This document shows positions 1 through 8,436 of a stretch of 64,000 nucleotides of DNA, one piece after another (the stretch's first letter is position 1; each line of letters starts with the position of its first letter). The stretch is from NCBI RefSeq assembly GCF_009796805.1, contig NZ_CP047029.1:372001-436000 (forward strand), in the 5' to 3' direction. Source of the stretch: Algibacter sp. L1A34 (lineage in GTDB: Bacteria; Bacteroidota; Bacteroidia; Flavobacteriales; Flavobacteriaceae). The notes beneath the pieces were generated by a model, which was not told the origin of the DNA, did no database searches, and was given only the letters and a program-made list of their open reading frames with translations. The position numbers were made by a program, and so were the translations under genes.

Positions 1-638
1 TCTAAACGCTGTACTGTAAAGCCAACAGCTTGCATAGCACGACGCACACTTCCTTTTGCTGCATAAGTTACTAAAACACCGTTTTTCTTTAGCGCTTTAT
101 ACATACTTTCAAAAATAGGCTCTGTCCATAACTCTGGTTGAACACGAGCTCCAAAAGCATCAAAATAAATGATATTGAAAACGTCTTCATCTTTTATTTC
201 TGCAAAAAATTTCTTCTGTTTCTCAATTGAAAAATGAGGAGTTATATCATGTTTTTCATTCCAAGTAACATCGTGAAGTGCCTTAAAAACAGTCTCGTTT
301 TCTTCTGCTTTTAACTGCTTAGCGTAGTTTAACAAAGTTATTTCTTCCGAAGAAACAGGATACGCCTCTACTCCAACATAATTTGTTTTGATGTTTAATT
401 TTTCTGCTTCTAAAAAAGTAATAAAGGCATTCAAACCCGTCCCGAAACCGATTTCTAAAATAGAAATGCTCTCTAATTCCTTCTTTATATTTTCTGTATA
501 AAAATATTGCAAACCATGTTTTATAAACACATGATAAGCTTCTTGAATGGCGCCATGCTTAGAATGATATTGCTCGTCCCAATCTGGTAAATGGATGGTT
601 GACGAACCATCGGCTGTTATTACAACTTCTCGTTTCAA
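1..638 (-). CDS. mnmD: tRNA (5-methylaminomethyl-2-thiouridine34) methyltransferase MnmD, partial (3' end outside window)
   Basis: SAM-dependent methyltransferase that completes mnm5s2U at the wobble position of some tRNAs; equivalent to the methyltransferase half of the fused E. coli MnmC. Read on the minus strand from a TTG start (MKREVVITADGSS) at 636-638. The SAM-binding loop LEIGFGTGLN is at residues 61-70, and the family motif KGSVRRAMQAVGFTVQRL lies just before the window edge. About 212 codons are present; the C-terminus is missing. The start lies 2 bp after the stop codon of the upstream DUF4920 gene, so the two are probably cotranscribed. I see no in-frame ATG near the start, so TTG is the best choice. 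Confidence 0.88.
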   Translation of the reverse strand, partial: MKREVVITADGSSTIHLPDWDEQYHSKHGAIQEAYHVFIKHGLQYFYTENIKKELESISILEIGFGTGLNAFITFLEAEKLNIKTNYVGVEAYPVSSEEITLLNYAKQLKAEENETVFKALHDVTWNEKHDITPHFSIEKQKKFFAEIKDEDVFNIIYFDAFGARVQPELWTEPIFESMYKALKKNGVLVTYAAKGSVRRAMQAVGFTVQRL

Positions 639-640
639 AT

Positions 641-1144
641 TTATTGTTTTAAAAGTACACCATCGGCTTCAAAAGAAAACGTCTTTTTAGGTTCGATAAT
701 TTGTGCTATTTCTTCTTCGGTTTTTCCTGCATCCTCTGCATAATGGCGTTGCTCATCGACTGAAACTTCGGTAACAAATGCATTTCCATTAATAATAACT
801 TCTTTGCCGGTTATATCCTTCGGCATAAAAAAACCGTAATCCTTAAATTTAACCATTACTTCGTTACCATCTTCCAAATCTAAACGCATCCAACAACCTT
901 TTGCTTGACAAACACTATTTACTTTAGCTTTTATTTTTGAAGGAATACTATCTCCAACATTCATAGATTTATAATGTGAAGCCATGGAAGTTGCAGGAAT
1001 AGCATCGTCGGCTATAATTTTATTTCCGAAGGAAGCATAACTAACCGTTTCTGTTTTAGTAGGTTTGGCTTGTTGCACATCTGCTTTCTTTTTACATGAT
1101 ATCATAAAAAAAACGCAAATAAAAGTGAGAAAAAGTGATTTCAT
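641..1144 (-). CDS. DUF4920 family lipoprotein
   Basis: 167-residue lipoprotein with a signal peptide ending in the lipobox MISC (Cys17). The rest matches my recollection of DUF4920: a small beta-rich domain with the pair C79/C84 (SVCQAKGCWMRL), followed by VKFKDYGFFMPKDI. The function of the family is not known; the two cysteines could bind a metal or form a disulfide (inference). It lies directly upstream of mnmD on the same strand and is divergent from ilvE, with an 83-bp spacer that should hold both promoters. Confidence 0.75.
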   Translation of the reverse strand: MKSLFLTFICVFFMISCKKKADVQQAKPTKTETVSYASFGNKIIADDAIPATSMASHYKSMNVGDSIPSKIKAKVNSVCQAKGCWMRLDLEDGNEVMVKFKDYGFFMPKDITGKEVIINGNAFVTEVSVDEQRHYAEDAGKTEEEIAQIIEPKKTFSFEADGVLLKQ

Positions 1145-1227
1145 TTGATGAATGTTTAGATTTTATACAATTTCTGTAAATATACCCAAATTTTAAAAAC
1201 GAATTTACTTAAATTTACAATCTAAAT

Positions 1228-2304
1228 ATGAACAATATGAGTGCTATAATCAACAACATCGAGATTATAAAAGCAAAATCTACAAAAATTAATGATGTAG
1301 ATTTTGACAATTTAAAGTTTGGAAGTGTTTTTTCAGACCACATGTTAGTGTGCAACTATGAAAACGGTAAGTGGCAAACCCCAAAGGTTACGCCTTACGA
1401 GCCGATTACTTTAGACCCTGCGTCAAAGATTTTCCATTACGGTCAATCGATTTTCGAGGGTATGAAAGCATATAAAGATGCCGATGAGAAAGTCTGGTTA
1501 TTTCGTCCGTTAGAAAACTTTAAACGTTTAAACATTTCTGCTAAACGATTAGCAATTCCTGAATTACCTGAGAACTATTTTATGGATGGGTTAAAAACGT
1601 TATTAGAAGTTGATAGCGATTGGATTCCTAAAAATGAAGGAAGTTCATTATATATTCGTCCGTTTATTTTTGCTTCAGGAAACGGTTTTCATGCCTCACC
1701 TGCCGATGCTTATAAGTTTATAATTTGTACAGCACCATCGGGAGCTTATTTTTCAGGAAAAGTAAAGGTTTTAATTGAAGAAAAATACTCACGTTCTGCA
1801 AACGGCGGTGTAGGTTTCGCAAAAGCTGGAGGTAATTATGCTGGGCAATTTTACCCAACACAATTAGCTATAGAAAAAGGTTACCAACAAGTAATTTGGA
1901 CCGACGATAATACACACGAATATATTGAAGAAGCTGGTGCAATGAATATTTTTGTACGCATAAACGATACATTAATTACAGGCCCAACGAGTGATAGAAT
2001 TTTGGATGGTATTACGCGTAGAAGTATTATTCAAATAGCTGAAGCTGAAAACATACCGGTTGAAGTTAGAAAAATTACAGTAAAAGAAGTTGTTGAAGCT
2101 GCCAAGGACGGATCGTTAAAAGAAATGTTTGGAGCAGGAACTGCTGCGGTAATCTCACCAATTTCTGGTTTTGGGTATAAAGATGAAGATTTTGATTTAC
2201 CAGAATTAGAAGACACTTACGCTAGCCATTTAAAAAAGCGTATTACTGATATTCAAACGAATAAAACAGAAGATCCTTTTGGATGGCGTTACGCTGTAAA
2301 ATAA
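1228..2304 (+). CDS. ilvE: branched-chain amino acid aminotransferase
   Basis: PLP-dependent class IV transaminase interconverting Leu, Ile and Val with their 2-oxoacids, in the cytosol. 358 residues, the usual length of the type II (eukaryote-like) branch. Visible signatures are IFHYGQSIFEGMKAY (68-82), the PLP lysine K199 in GVGFAKAGGNYAGQ, EEAGAMNIFV and GAGTAAVISPI (phosphate-binding loop). The ATG at 1228 is followed in frame by a second ATG three codons later, so either could be used. It stands alone and ends before a strong bidirectional terminator. Confidence 0.93.
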   Translation: MNNMSAIINNIEIIKAKSTKINDVDFDNLKFGSVFSDHMLVCNYENGKWQTPKVTPYEPITLDPASKIFHYGQSIFEGMKAYKDADEKVWLFRPLENFKRLNISAKRLAIPELPENYFMDGLKTLLEVDSDWIPKNEGSSLYIRPFIFASGNGFHASPADAYKFIICTAPSGAYFSGKVKVLIEEKYSRSANGGVGFAKAGGNYAGQFYPTQLAIEKGYQQVIWTDDNTHEYIEEAGAMNIFVRINDTLITGPTSDRILDGITRRSIIQIAEAENIPVEVRKITVKEVVEAAKDGSLKEMFGAGTAAVISPISGFGYKDEDFDLPELEDTYASHLKKRITDIQTNKTEDPFGWRYAVK

Positions 2305-2350
2305 ATTTTACGTAAAACCTTTTGGTTAGATGTGAATTTTTGAATAAAAA

Positions 2351-2385
2351 AAAAGAGAGAAATCTATTTTAGATTTCTCTCTTTT
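2351..2385. terminator. bidirectional intrinsic terminator between ilvE and the redoxin gene
   Basis: Near-perfect inverted repeat: arm AAAAGAGAGAAATCT, 5-base loop, arm AGATTTCTCTCTTTT, with A- and T-runs on both sides. It lies between two convergent genes and can serve both strands. Confidence 0.88.
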
Positions 2386-2407
2386 TTTTTGAAACAAATT
2401 TATTCCT

Positions 2408-3196
2408 TTAGCTTCTATTTGCTTTTATTGGACAGCCAATAGCTTTTGTAATCTCTGGACTTGGTTTAGTTCCGTTTTCTAAAGCTGCTATAGCATTTTC
2501 AAGAAACTTAACTTTTACATCTTCGGCAGATTTTGCATTATCATCAATAGTACCAATATATTGTACTTTGCGATCTGCATCTAATAAAAACACGTGAGGT
2601 GTTCTTACCGCTCCATATTGCGGATATATTTTTTGCCCTTCATCTACAAGATATGCAAAAGGGAAACCTTTTTCCTTTGCACGAGTTTGCATAGCTGCAT
2701 AACCTTCTTTTTCATTCTCCGGACTATTTGGGTTAATTGCAATTACAGGATATCCTTTAGGAGCATACTCATTATGTAATGCTATTAAACGATCTTCATA
2801 CATTTTTGCAAACGGACATTCATTACAAGTAAATGTTACAATATAACCTTTTACATTATCGTAACTCGCCAATGATACCATAGAACCATCAACATTTTTA
2901 AGCTTAAAATCGGTTGCTTGTTCTCCAATTTTATAACCTCCAATTTCTTCTAAGGTTTTAGTTTGCTCCGGAGAACCTCCTTTAGGTGGTCCTTTTCTAT
3001 CACCTCCATGTGGCGGGCCTTTTCTGTCTCCATCATGAGGAGGACCTTTTCGATCACCATCGTGCGGGTGGTCTTTATAATCGCCTTGATGATTTTCAGT
3101 CGATACTTCAGTATTCTTTTTTCCACCATCTTTACACGACACCAAAACCGCTAAACACATTGTTATTGTTGCTATTAACACACTAATTTTTCTCAT
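2408..3196 (-). CDS. thioredoxin-fold (AhpC/TSA-like redoxin) lipoprotein with His/Gly-rich tandem repeat
   Basis: 262-residue lipoprotein, lipobox LVSC (Cys21). Residues about 45-72 hold a tandem repeat of the unit HxGDRKGPP (three copies), also visible in the DNA. The C-terminal 180 residues are a redoxin domain: GEQATDFKLKNVDG, the redox pair C124/C127 in FTCNECPFAK, and TPHVFLLD with the cis-proline. Such proteins are likely periplasm-facing thiol reductases or peroxiredoxin-like enzymes; the substrate is unknown. The His-rich linker could bind metal (inference). The gene is followed upstream, on the same strand, by another thioredoxin-like lipoprotein. Confidence 0.82.
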   Translation of the reverse strand: MRKISVLIATITMCLAVLVSCKDGGKKNTEVSTENHQGDYKDHPHDGDRKGPPHDGDRKGPPHGGDRKGPPKGGSPEQTKTLEEIGGYKIGEQATDFKLKNVDGSMVSLASYDNVKGYIVTFTCNECPFAKMYEDRLIALHNEYAPKGYPVIAINPNSPENEKEGYAAMQTRAKEKGFPFAYLVDEGQKIYPQYGAVRTPHVFLLDADRKVQYIGTIDDNAKSAEDVKVKFLENAIAALENGTKPSPEITKAIGCPIKANRS

Positions 3197-3208
3197 TTTT
3201 AATTCTAT

Positions 3209-3742
3209 TTATTTATCAAAATTTTTATTTACTTCATCTTCGATATCTCGTAAATCCTCAAAAGAACGCTCGTAGTAAAAACGCTTTTCTTTATTAAATA
3301 TTATAGTATATGGAATTGCTCCAGACCAATTAGGATTTATTTTATTAATCCATGTGTTTGCATCTGGATCGTCTAGCAATACGACCTTAGAACTTATATT
3401 TTTTTTCTTTAAAAAAGGTTTCAATTTAGTTTCTATATCTTTTGGAAAGTCCATACTAACCAAAATAACTTCTACATCTGGATTTTTACTGGCATACTCT
3501 TGAATATATGGTAATTCCTCAACACATGGTAAACACCACATAGCCCAAAAATTTATTAAGTACGTTTTATCGCTTTCGGTATAAAGTAAAGGCTCTAACG
3601 TGTTAAAATCGTAAACAGGAATGTTTTCATTAATTTCTGTTACAACTTTATTTGTATCAGTAATTTCTTTTTTATCGTCTTTACAACTTATTACAAAACA
3701 AAAAACAACAATAAGATTGATTAAAAAACTTTTATTTTTCAT
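3209..3742 (-). CDS. TlpA-like thioredoxin-family lipoprotein
   Basis: 177 residues; signal peptide with lipobox VISC (Cys20). Thioredoxin fold with the active site WCLPC (Cys70, Cys73) in YLINFWAMWCLPCVEELP and a cis-proline in GAIPYTIIFN. TlpA/ResA-type proteins reduce disulfides in the periplasm, for example during cytochrome maturation; the partner here is unknown. It lies only 12 bp upstream of the redoxin lipoprotein gene, so the two probably form an operon and may share an electron donor. Confidence 0.85.
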   Translation of the reverse strand: MKNKSFLINLIVVFCFVISCKDDKKEITDTNKVVTEINENIPVYDFNTLEPLLYTESDKTYLINFWAMWCLPCVEELPYIQEYASKNPDVEVILVSMDFPKDIETKLKPFLKKKNISSKVVLLDDPDANTWINKINPNWSGAIPYTIIFNKEKRFYYERSFEDLRDIEDEVNKNFDK

Positions 3743-3833
3743 TTAGAAAATTAATTTCAAACACTAATTATTTTAATTAGACTTTTCTCTTTACAAAAGG
3801 TTTAATAATAGTTTTTAAAATAAATAACTAAAA

Positions 3834-4220
3834 TTATTTATCTAGAATTTCTGCAATTTTCGGTTTAAAATAATTAGGCCCTTTAAGTACTTTTCCATCT
3901 TCACGATAAATTGGCTCTCCGTCTTCGCCTAGTTTACTCATATTACTACGTTGTATTTCTTCAAATACTTCTTCAATTTTATGTTGCATACCGTGTTCTA
4001 TAATAGTACCACATAATATATAAAGCATATCGCCTAAAGCATCTGCTACCTCTACTAAATCATTGTTATTTGCCGCTTCTAAGTATTCTTCGTTTTCTTC
4101 TTTCATTAAATTGAAACGGAGCATATTTTTAGCATTGCCTAAATCTGCCTTTGGAGTTTCTCTATGTCCTATTTTATATGCTGTATGAAAGGCTTTTACT
4201 GCTTCTATTTTATTCTTCAT
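3834..4220 (-). CDS. MazG-like nucleoside triphosphate pyrophosphohydrolase family protein
   Basis: 128-residue all-alpha NTP-PPase. The metal-binding signature is visible as LMKEENEEYLEAA followed by LVEVADALGDMLYIL (the EExxE...ExxD arrangement of MazG/HisE-type enzymes). Members hydrolyse (d)NTPs or phosphoribosyl-ATP to monophosphates and pyrophosphate; there is no his operon nearby, so house-cleaning of non-canonical nucleotides is more likely than histidine synthesis (inference). Monocistronic as far as the spacing shows. Confidence 0.78.
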   Translation of the reverse strand: MKNKIEAVKAFHTAYKIGHRETPKADLGNAKNMLRFNLMKEENEEYLEAANNNDLVEVADALGDMLYILCGTIIEHGMQHKIEEVFEEIQRSNMSKLGEDGEPIYREDGKVLKGPNYFKPKIAEILDK

Positions 4221-4295
4221 AAATTCTATTGTTTTTAATTTCCGCTAAGGTAGAAATCTCGTAACTATTAATTAAATTTGCATAAAAATAACGAT

Positions 4296-4481
4296 ATGTT
4301 TAGTAGTGGTCAAATGATTTTCGGGATAATATTCTTTATAGTGTTTGCCATAATTATTGGTTTTACCTACCGAAAAGATTTAAAAGTCCACAAACGCTTT
4401 TACAGCGGAAGTATTTGGGTTTTATTCGGCTTTATAGCTTTTATTCTTTCTATTGTTGCTATTAAGGTTTTCTTGAAGTAA
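4296..4481 (+). CDS. small conserved membrane protein, two transmembrane segments
   Basis: 61 residues from the ATG at 4296 (an in-frame TTG lies 18 bp upstream but the ATG is the more natural start). MFSSGQMIFGIIFFIVFAII forms the first membrane helix, then a basic stretch YRKDLKVHKRFYSGS, then a second helix ending VAIKVFLK. The same arrangement recurs, to my recollection, in other Flavobacteriaceae as a hypothetical protein. No function can be assigned. Divergent from the MazG-like gene. Confidence 0.65.
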   Translation: MFSSGQMIFGIIFFIVFAIIIGFTYRKDLKVHKRFYSGSIWVLFGFIAFILSIVAIKVFLK

Positions 4482-4565
4482 ACTGATTATTTTTCATTTA
4501 TATCACAAAACAGATAATGATGAATCAATGATTTTAAACTTCAGAATAATTTTACAAATATTTCA

Positions 4566-4593
4566 CGCAACCTTTCTAAAAAATGCGCATCTA
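4566..4593 (+). promoter_or_regulatory. candidate ECF-sigma-type promoter before the 28-residue peptide gene
   Basis: Bipartite motif GCAACC (about 4567-4572) and GCATCTA (4587-4593), 14 bp apart, followed by TATAAAATAG. The AAC core at -35 is typical of ECF sigma factors. The promoter region of the ECF sigma gene at 45695 has GTAAC and CTACTTAT at nearly the same spacing, also followed by TATAAAATA. Inference only. Confidence 0.4.
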
Positions 4594-4619
4594 TAAAATA
4601 GTTGTTAAATTATACGATT

Positions 4620-4706
4620 ATGAAATTACTAATTATTATAGGTTTACTTATCCTAGTAAATTTAATTCTTTTAACTTTTAGTGTAAACAAAAAAACAGAA
4701 CCTTGA
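4620..4706 (+). CDS. putative 28-residue single-pass membrane peptide
   Basis: Short ORF starting MKLLIIIGLLILVNL and ending VNKKTEP: an almost uninterrupted hydrophobic helix followed by a short charged tail. It begins 26 bp after the candidate ECF-type promoter and its stop codon lies inside the stem of an intrinsic terminator, so promoter, ORF and terminator form a tight unit. No clear Shine-Dalgarno is visible, which is common in Bacteroidota. It could alternatively be a non-coding transcript; function unknown. Confidence 0.4.
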   Translation: MKLLIIIGLLILVNLILLTFSVNKKTEP

Positions 4707-4727
4707 ATAAAGGTTCTGTTTTTTTTA
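4691..4727. terminator. intrinsic terminator (bidirectional)
   Basis: Arms AAAAACAGAACCTT and AAGGTTCTGTTTTT around a 5-base loop, followed by a T-run. It ends the small peptide transcript on the plus strand and can also serve the M49 peptidase gene on the minus strand. Confidence 0.85.
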
Positions 4728-4746
4728 TTTACAAATAATTCAATGC

Positions 4747-6786
4747 TTAATTCACCTCTGGTAAAAAGCTATATCTTTTACTATATGTTAGCATCTGATC
4801 TACAAAAGATTCAGGCTCCTCAACGTTTACCTTAATTATTTCACCGGCATCATTAGTTTCCGGAACCAAAATAGGATTAACATAACCTGTATAAGGCGCA
4901 GAATCAAATTGCTTATTACGCTCTAAAACTTCAGCATGAATAGCTTGATCTACTTTTACACCATAACCTTCTACTAAAGCCTCTACAGCCTTGTAATCAC
5001 CTTCAGATTTTATACGTTGCGTTTCCTTTAGTAATTCTCCAAAAAGATCGTGTAGTTTTGCATAATCATTAATATTGAAATATGTTTTCCCGTCGCGAGT
5101 TACTTTTTCAATAACATTATCGGCTTTTCCTTTTTCAAAAGCCCAACCGGAAACCCATTGTCTATTTCTCATGTGCGCTTCTTCTACATCATCACCTAAG
5201 TTTAAACGAATTAATTGCATCATTAAACCATTTCTTATGTAACCATCATAAGCAGTTTTACCAACCTTTTCCCAATCGGTTACTAACCCTAATTCTTGTA
5301 ATTTTGGGTTGTATAAATAATATAAACCAACTAAATCTGCACGACCTTCTTCTAAAGTAGATGCATAATTTTTTAAAGTTTCTTTAGTTTCACCAACACC
5401 AGGATTTAATTTACCAGAGGCATGACCAATAACTTCATGTAACGCAGTATGTAATTTATGCGCTAATTGCCCGTATTCTTCGTCTAAAAGTAATTCCTCT
5501 TCATCATTAACAAATTCTTCCAATCTACCAGTACTTCCAGCATTATTAGATGCATTTACAATATTACCTAACGAAACAGATTTACTACCAACAGCAGTAC
5601 GAATCCAGTTTGCATTTGGTAAATTAACACCAATTGGCGTACTAGGAGAAGCATCTCCAGCTTCGCCAGCAACATTTACAACCTTGTAAGTTACACCTAC
5701 AACATTCTCTTTTTTGTGCTCTGGCATTAAAGGAGAATTATCTTCAAACCACTGTGCATGATCTGATAAAACCTTCATTTTTTGAGACATATCAAAATCG
5801 TTAATCTGGATGATACTCTCATAAGATCCACGGTAACCTAAAGGATCGTTATACACCTCAATAAAGCTGTTTATATAATCAATATTTCCTGCTGTAGCGC
5901 CTGTCCAAGCCACATTATAATCATCCCAAGTTTGTAAATCACCTGTTTTGTAATAATCTATTAAAAGACCTAAAGCATTTCCTTGAGCTTCATTTTCTGC
6001 AACACCTTTAGCTAATTCTAACCATTTTACAACCTCATCTATAGCAGCACCGTAAAGTCCTCCAGATTTATAAACACGTTCTTTTAAAACACCATTTTCT
6101 TTTACCAATTGTGAGTTTAAACCAAAAGATAAAGGCTTATCTGCATTTGGAGAAACTTTTTCGTTATAAAAGCTTTCAACATCTGCATTAGTAACATTTG
6201 GTCCGTAAAAGTTAACAGCCGAAAGCGCAACATTATCAACACCCTTAGCTTGATTTACTTTTTTAAAATCCTCAGCATTAAATATCGCATCAAAAGCTTC
6301 GCTATCTAATTCTGTGCTTGTTTCAGTTAATAATCCCTTTAAATATTCCGAAGAAAATTCAGGTTTTAATTTATCTGTAGAATAATGATGATGAATACCA
6401 TTACTAAACCAAACACGTTTTAAATAAGTTTCAAAACTTGTCCAATCTGTTGATGTTTTATCACCAGCGTAACTTGTATAAACATGCTCTAACGCTTTTC
6501 TAATTCTTAAGTTATAACGATAATTTTGATCCCACATAATATCGCGACCAGATAAACCTGCTTGCGTTAAATAATAAACTAACTTTTGCTCTTTTAAAGT
6601 TAATTTATCCCACCCAGGAATTTGGTATTTCAATATTTTAATATCGGCAAATTGCTCTACATTGTAATTAAACGCAACAGCCTCTTTACTCGCATCTACA
6701 ACCTCTTTCTTATCAGCCTTTTCATTACCACACGAAAACAGCATCAGGTTAATAATTGCAATACCTACAATTGATTTTAGTTTCAT
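4747..6786 (-). CDS. dipeptidyl-peptidase III-like metallopeptidase (family M49) lipoprotein
   Basis: 679-residue zinc peptidase that in characterised relatives (for example Bacteroides DPP III) removes dipeptides from the N-terminus of oligopeptides. The zinc motif is HEVIGH at residues 450-455, with the third ligand in LEEGRADLVGLYYL about 25 residues later; E451 is the catalytic base. Signal peptide with lipobox LFSC at Cys19, so it is predicted to be membrane-anchored outside the cytoplasm. The length fits the bacterial M49 family. Some databases mislabel this family as dihydrofolate reductase. Single gene, with a spacer of about 190 bp to the divergent SRPBCC gene. Confidence 0.87.
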   Translation of the reverse strand: MKLKSIVGIAIINLMLFSCGNEKADKKEVVDASKEAVAFNYNVEQFADIKILKYQIPGWDKLTLKEQKLVYYLTQAGLSGRDIMWDQNYRYNLRIRKALEHVYTSYAGDKTSTDWTSFETYLKRVWFSNGIHHHYSTDKLKPEFSSEYLKGLLTETSTELDSEAFDAIFNAEDFKKVNQAKGVDNVALSAVNFYGPNVTNADVESFYNEKVSPNADKPLSFGLNSQLVKENGVLKERVYKSGGLYGAAIDEVVKWLELAKGVAENEAQGNALGLLIDYYKTGDLQTWDDYNVAWTGATAGNIDYINSFIEVYNDPLGYRGSYESIIQINDFDMSQKMKVLSDHAQWFEDNSPLMPEHKKENVVGVTYKVVNVAGEAGDASPSTPIGVNLPNANWIRTAVGSKSVSLGNIVNASNNAGSTGRLEEFVNDEEELLLDEEYGQLAHKLHTALHEVIGHASGKLNPGVGETKETLKNYASTLEEGRADLVGLYYLYNPKLQELGLVTDWEKVGKTAYDGYIRNGLMMQLIRLNLGDDVEEAHMRNRQWVSGWAFEKGKADNVIEKVTRDGKTYFNINDYAKLHDLFGELLKETQRIKSEGDYKAVEALVEGYGVKVDQAIHAEVLERNKQFDSAPYTGYVNPILVPETNDAGEIIKVNVEEPESFVDQMLTYSKRYSFLPEVN

Positions 6787-6977
6787 AATTTGAATTATTA
6801 TTTTATTTAACTTACAAAAACAGCTCTTTACAACATTCTACCATTCTTATTTAGTACAAAATTAGAACATTTCACTACTAAAAAGCTATTATTAACTCAA
6901 CAAATGTAATAATTTATTAATCGAATTTTAAAAATGATTACCTTTGAGTTAAATATTTTCTCTCTAAATAATATGCA

Positions 6978-8012
6978 ATGAAAGCTTTTAAGTATATTTT
7001 ATTTCTTTTACTTATAATGATTATTGGAACATCTATATATATTGCGGTACAGCCCAACGAATATACCTTTTCTAGAAGTCGGATAATTACAGCTCCAACT
7101 CCCGTCGTTTTTAATGAAGTAAACGATTATAAAAACTGGATAGATTTTTCGCCTTGGCTAGAACAAGAGCCAAAAGCAACACTTACATATTTAGAAAAAA
7201 CAATTGGTATTGATGCTGGTTATGCATGGAATGGAGATATTTTAGGTGAAGGAAACATGACGACTTTAGCTGTAGCTGAAAACAAATCTATTTCGCAAAA
7301 ACTAAATTTCGTTACTCCTTTTGAAAGTGAATCGAATATTGAATGGAACTTTGAGCCTGAAAATAAAGGCACTAAAGTGACTTGGAGTATGAGCGGAAAA
7401 CAAGATTTTATGGCTAAAATGTATACCGCTTTTTCTGGTCCTTTCGAAAAATCTGTTGGCCCCGATTTTGAACGTGGTTTATTTAAACTCGATAGTGTTG
7501 TTAATGCTAATATGCAAAAATACAGCATAAAAACAAACGGTATTACAACCCATGGCGGTGGTTACTATTTATATATTGCAGCTTCATGTAAAATAAATGA
7601 GTTATCGAGTAAAATGCAAGAAATGCTTCCTCGAATTAAAGCATACGCCGATAAAAATAAAATTAAAATAGCTGGCACACCGTTCATAAATTACTATAAA
7701 TGGGATGAAGAGAATAACACTGTTATGTTTTCTTGCTGTATACCAACCACAGAAAAAATAATTTCTAACGAAAGTGATATTCTAACAGGACATTTACCTC
7801 CTTTTAATGCCGTTAAAACAACATTACAAGGGAATTACAAATATTTAGAAAAAGCATGGGCTAAAGCAACAGCTTATATTCCTGAAAATGGTTTAGAAAA
7901 CTTAGAACAAGGACCAATGCTTGAAGTTTACGAAACCGACCCATCAAAAACACCGAATCCAGCAGATTGGATTACCGAAATATACATTGCTATAAAACCA
8001 TTTGATGATTAG
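6978..8012 (+). CDS. SRPBCC domain protein with GyrI-like effector-binding domain
   Basis: 344 residues. An N-terminal membrane helix (residues 5-25) is followed by a polyketide-cyclase/SRPBCC domain (about 35-165; RIITAPTPVVFNEVNDYKNWIDFSPW) and a C-terminal GyrI-like/AraC-effector-binding domain (about 185-342, ending in ITEIYIAIKP). Both are small-molecule-binding folds, so a ligand-binding or carrier role is likely; ligand unknown. The gene is 7 bp upstream of crcB and likely cotranscribed. Confidence 0.72.
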   Translation: MKAFKYILFLLLIMIIGTSIYIAVQPNEYTFSRSRIITAPTPVVFNEVNDYKNWIDFSPWLEQEPKATLTYLEKTIGIDAGYAWNGDILGEGNMTTLAVAENKSISQKLNFVTPFESESNIEWNFEPENKGTKVTWSMSGKQDFMAKMYTAFSGPFEKSVGPDFERGLFKLDSVVNANMQKYSIKTNGITTHGGGYYLYIAASCKINELSSKMQEMLPRIKAYADKNKIKIAGTPFINYYKWDEENNTVMFSCCIPTTEKIISNESDILTGHLPPFNAVKTTLQGNYKYLEKAWAKATAYIPENGLENLEQGPMLEVYETDPSKTPNPADWITEIYIAIKPFDD

Positions 8013-8019
8013 TTTTTAA

Positions 8020-8385
8020 ATGAAACAACTTTTATTCGTTTTTATTGGTGGTGGCTTAGGTAGTGTAATACGTTATTTAATTGGCAAGTTTTTAAATAAC
8101 TATGGAAACGGTATTCCATATGGCACATTTCTCGCCAATATTTTAGGTAGTTTACTTATTGGTATTATTTTAGGTTTAGCGGCCAAAAATGATAATTTGT
8201 CTCAAAACCAAACCTTACTTTTAGCTACTGGTTTCTGCGGTGGGTTTACAACTTTCTCTACCTTTGCTTACGAAAACCATATGTTTTTAAAATCGGGAGA
8301 TTTTACTAGTTTTGCTATATATACTATTGCTAGTTTTATAGTTGCCGTTTTAGCTGTGTTTTTTGGAATGTATTTAATGAAGTAA
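8020..8385 (+). CDS. crcB: fluoride ion channel CrcB/Fluc
   Basis: 121-residue four-helix membrane protein of the Fluc family, which forms dual-topology dimers that export fluoride. Visible hallmarks are GGGLGSVIRYLIG at the N-terminus, GTFLANILGSLLIG with the conserved Asn, and GFCGGFTTFSTFAYEN with the Phe-box and Na+ site residues. It starts 7 bp after the SRPBCC gene and I see no fluoride riboswitch in front of it, so expression depends on the upstream gene. Confidence 0.93.
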   Translation: MKQLLFVFIGGGLGSVIRYLIGKFLNNYGNGIPYGTFLANILGSLLIGIILGLAAKNDNLSQNQTLLLATGFCGGFTTFSTFAYENHMFLKSGDFTSFAIYTIASFIVAVLAVFFGMYLMK

Positions 8386-8436
8386 AAATAATAAAAACTA
8401 GTAATAACCAAAATACTAAAAACGGTCAATTTAAAC

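Noticed and set aside
7900-8019. Fluoride riboswitch before crcB
   Set aside because: The upstream gene ends 7 bp before crcB, so there is no leader, and I see no riboswitch-like motif inside the upstream gene.
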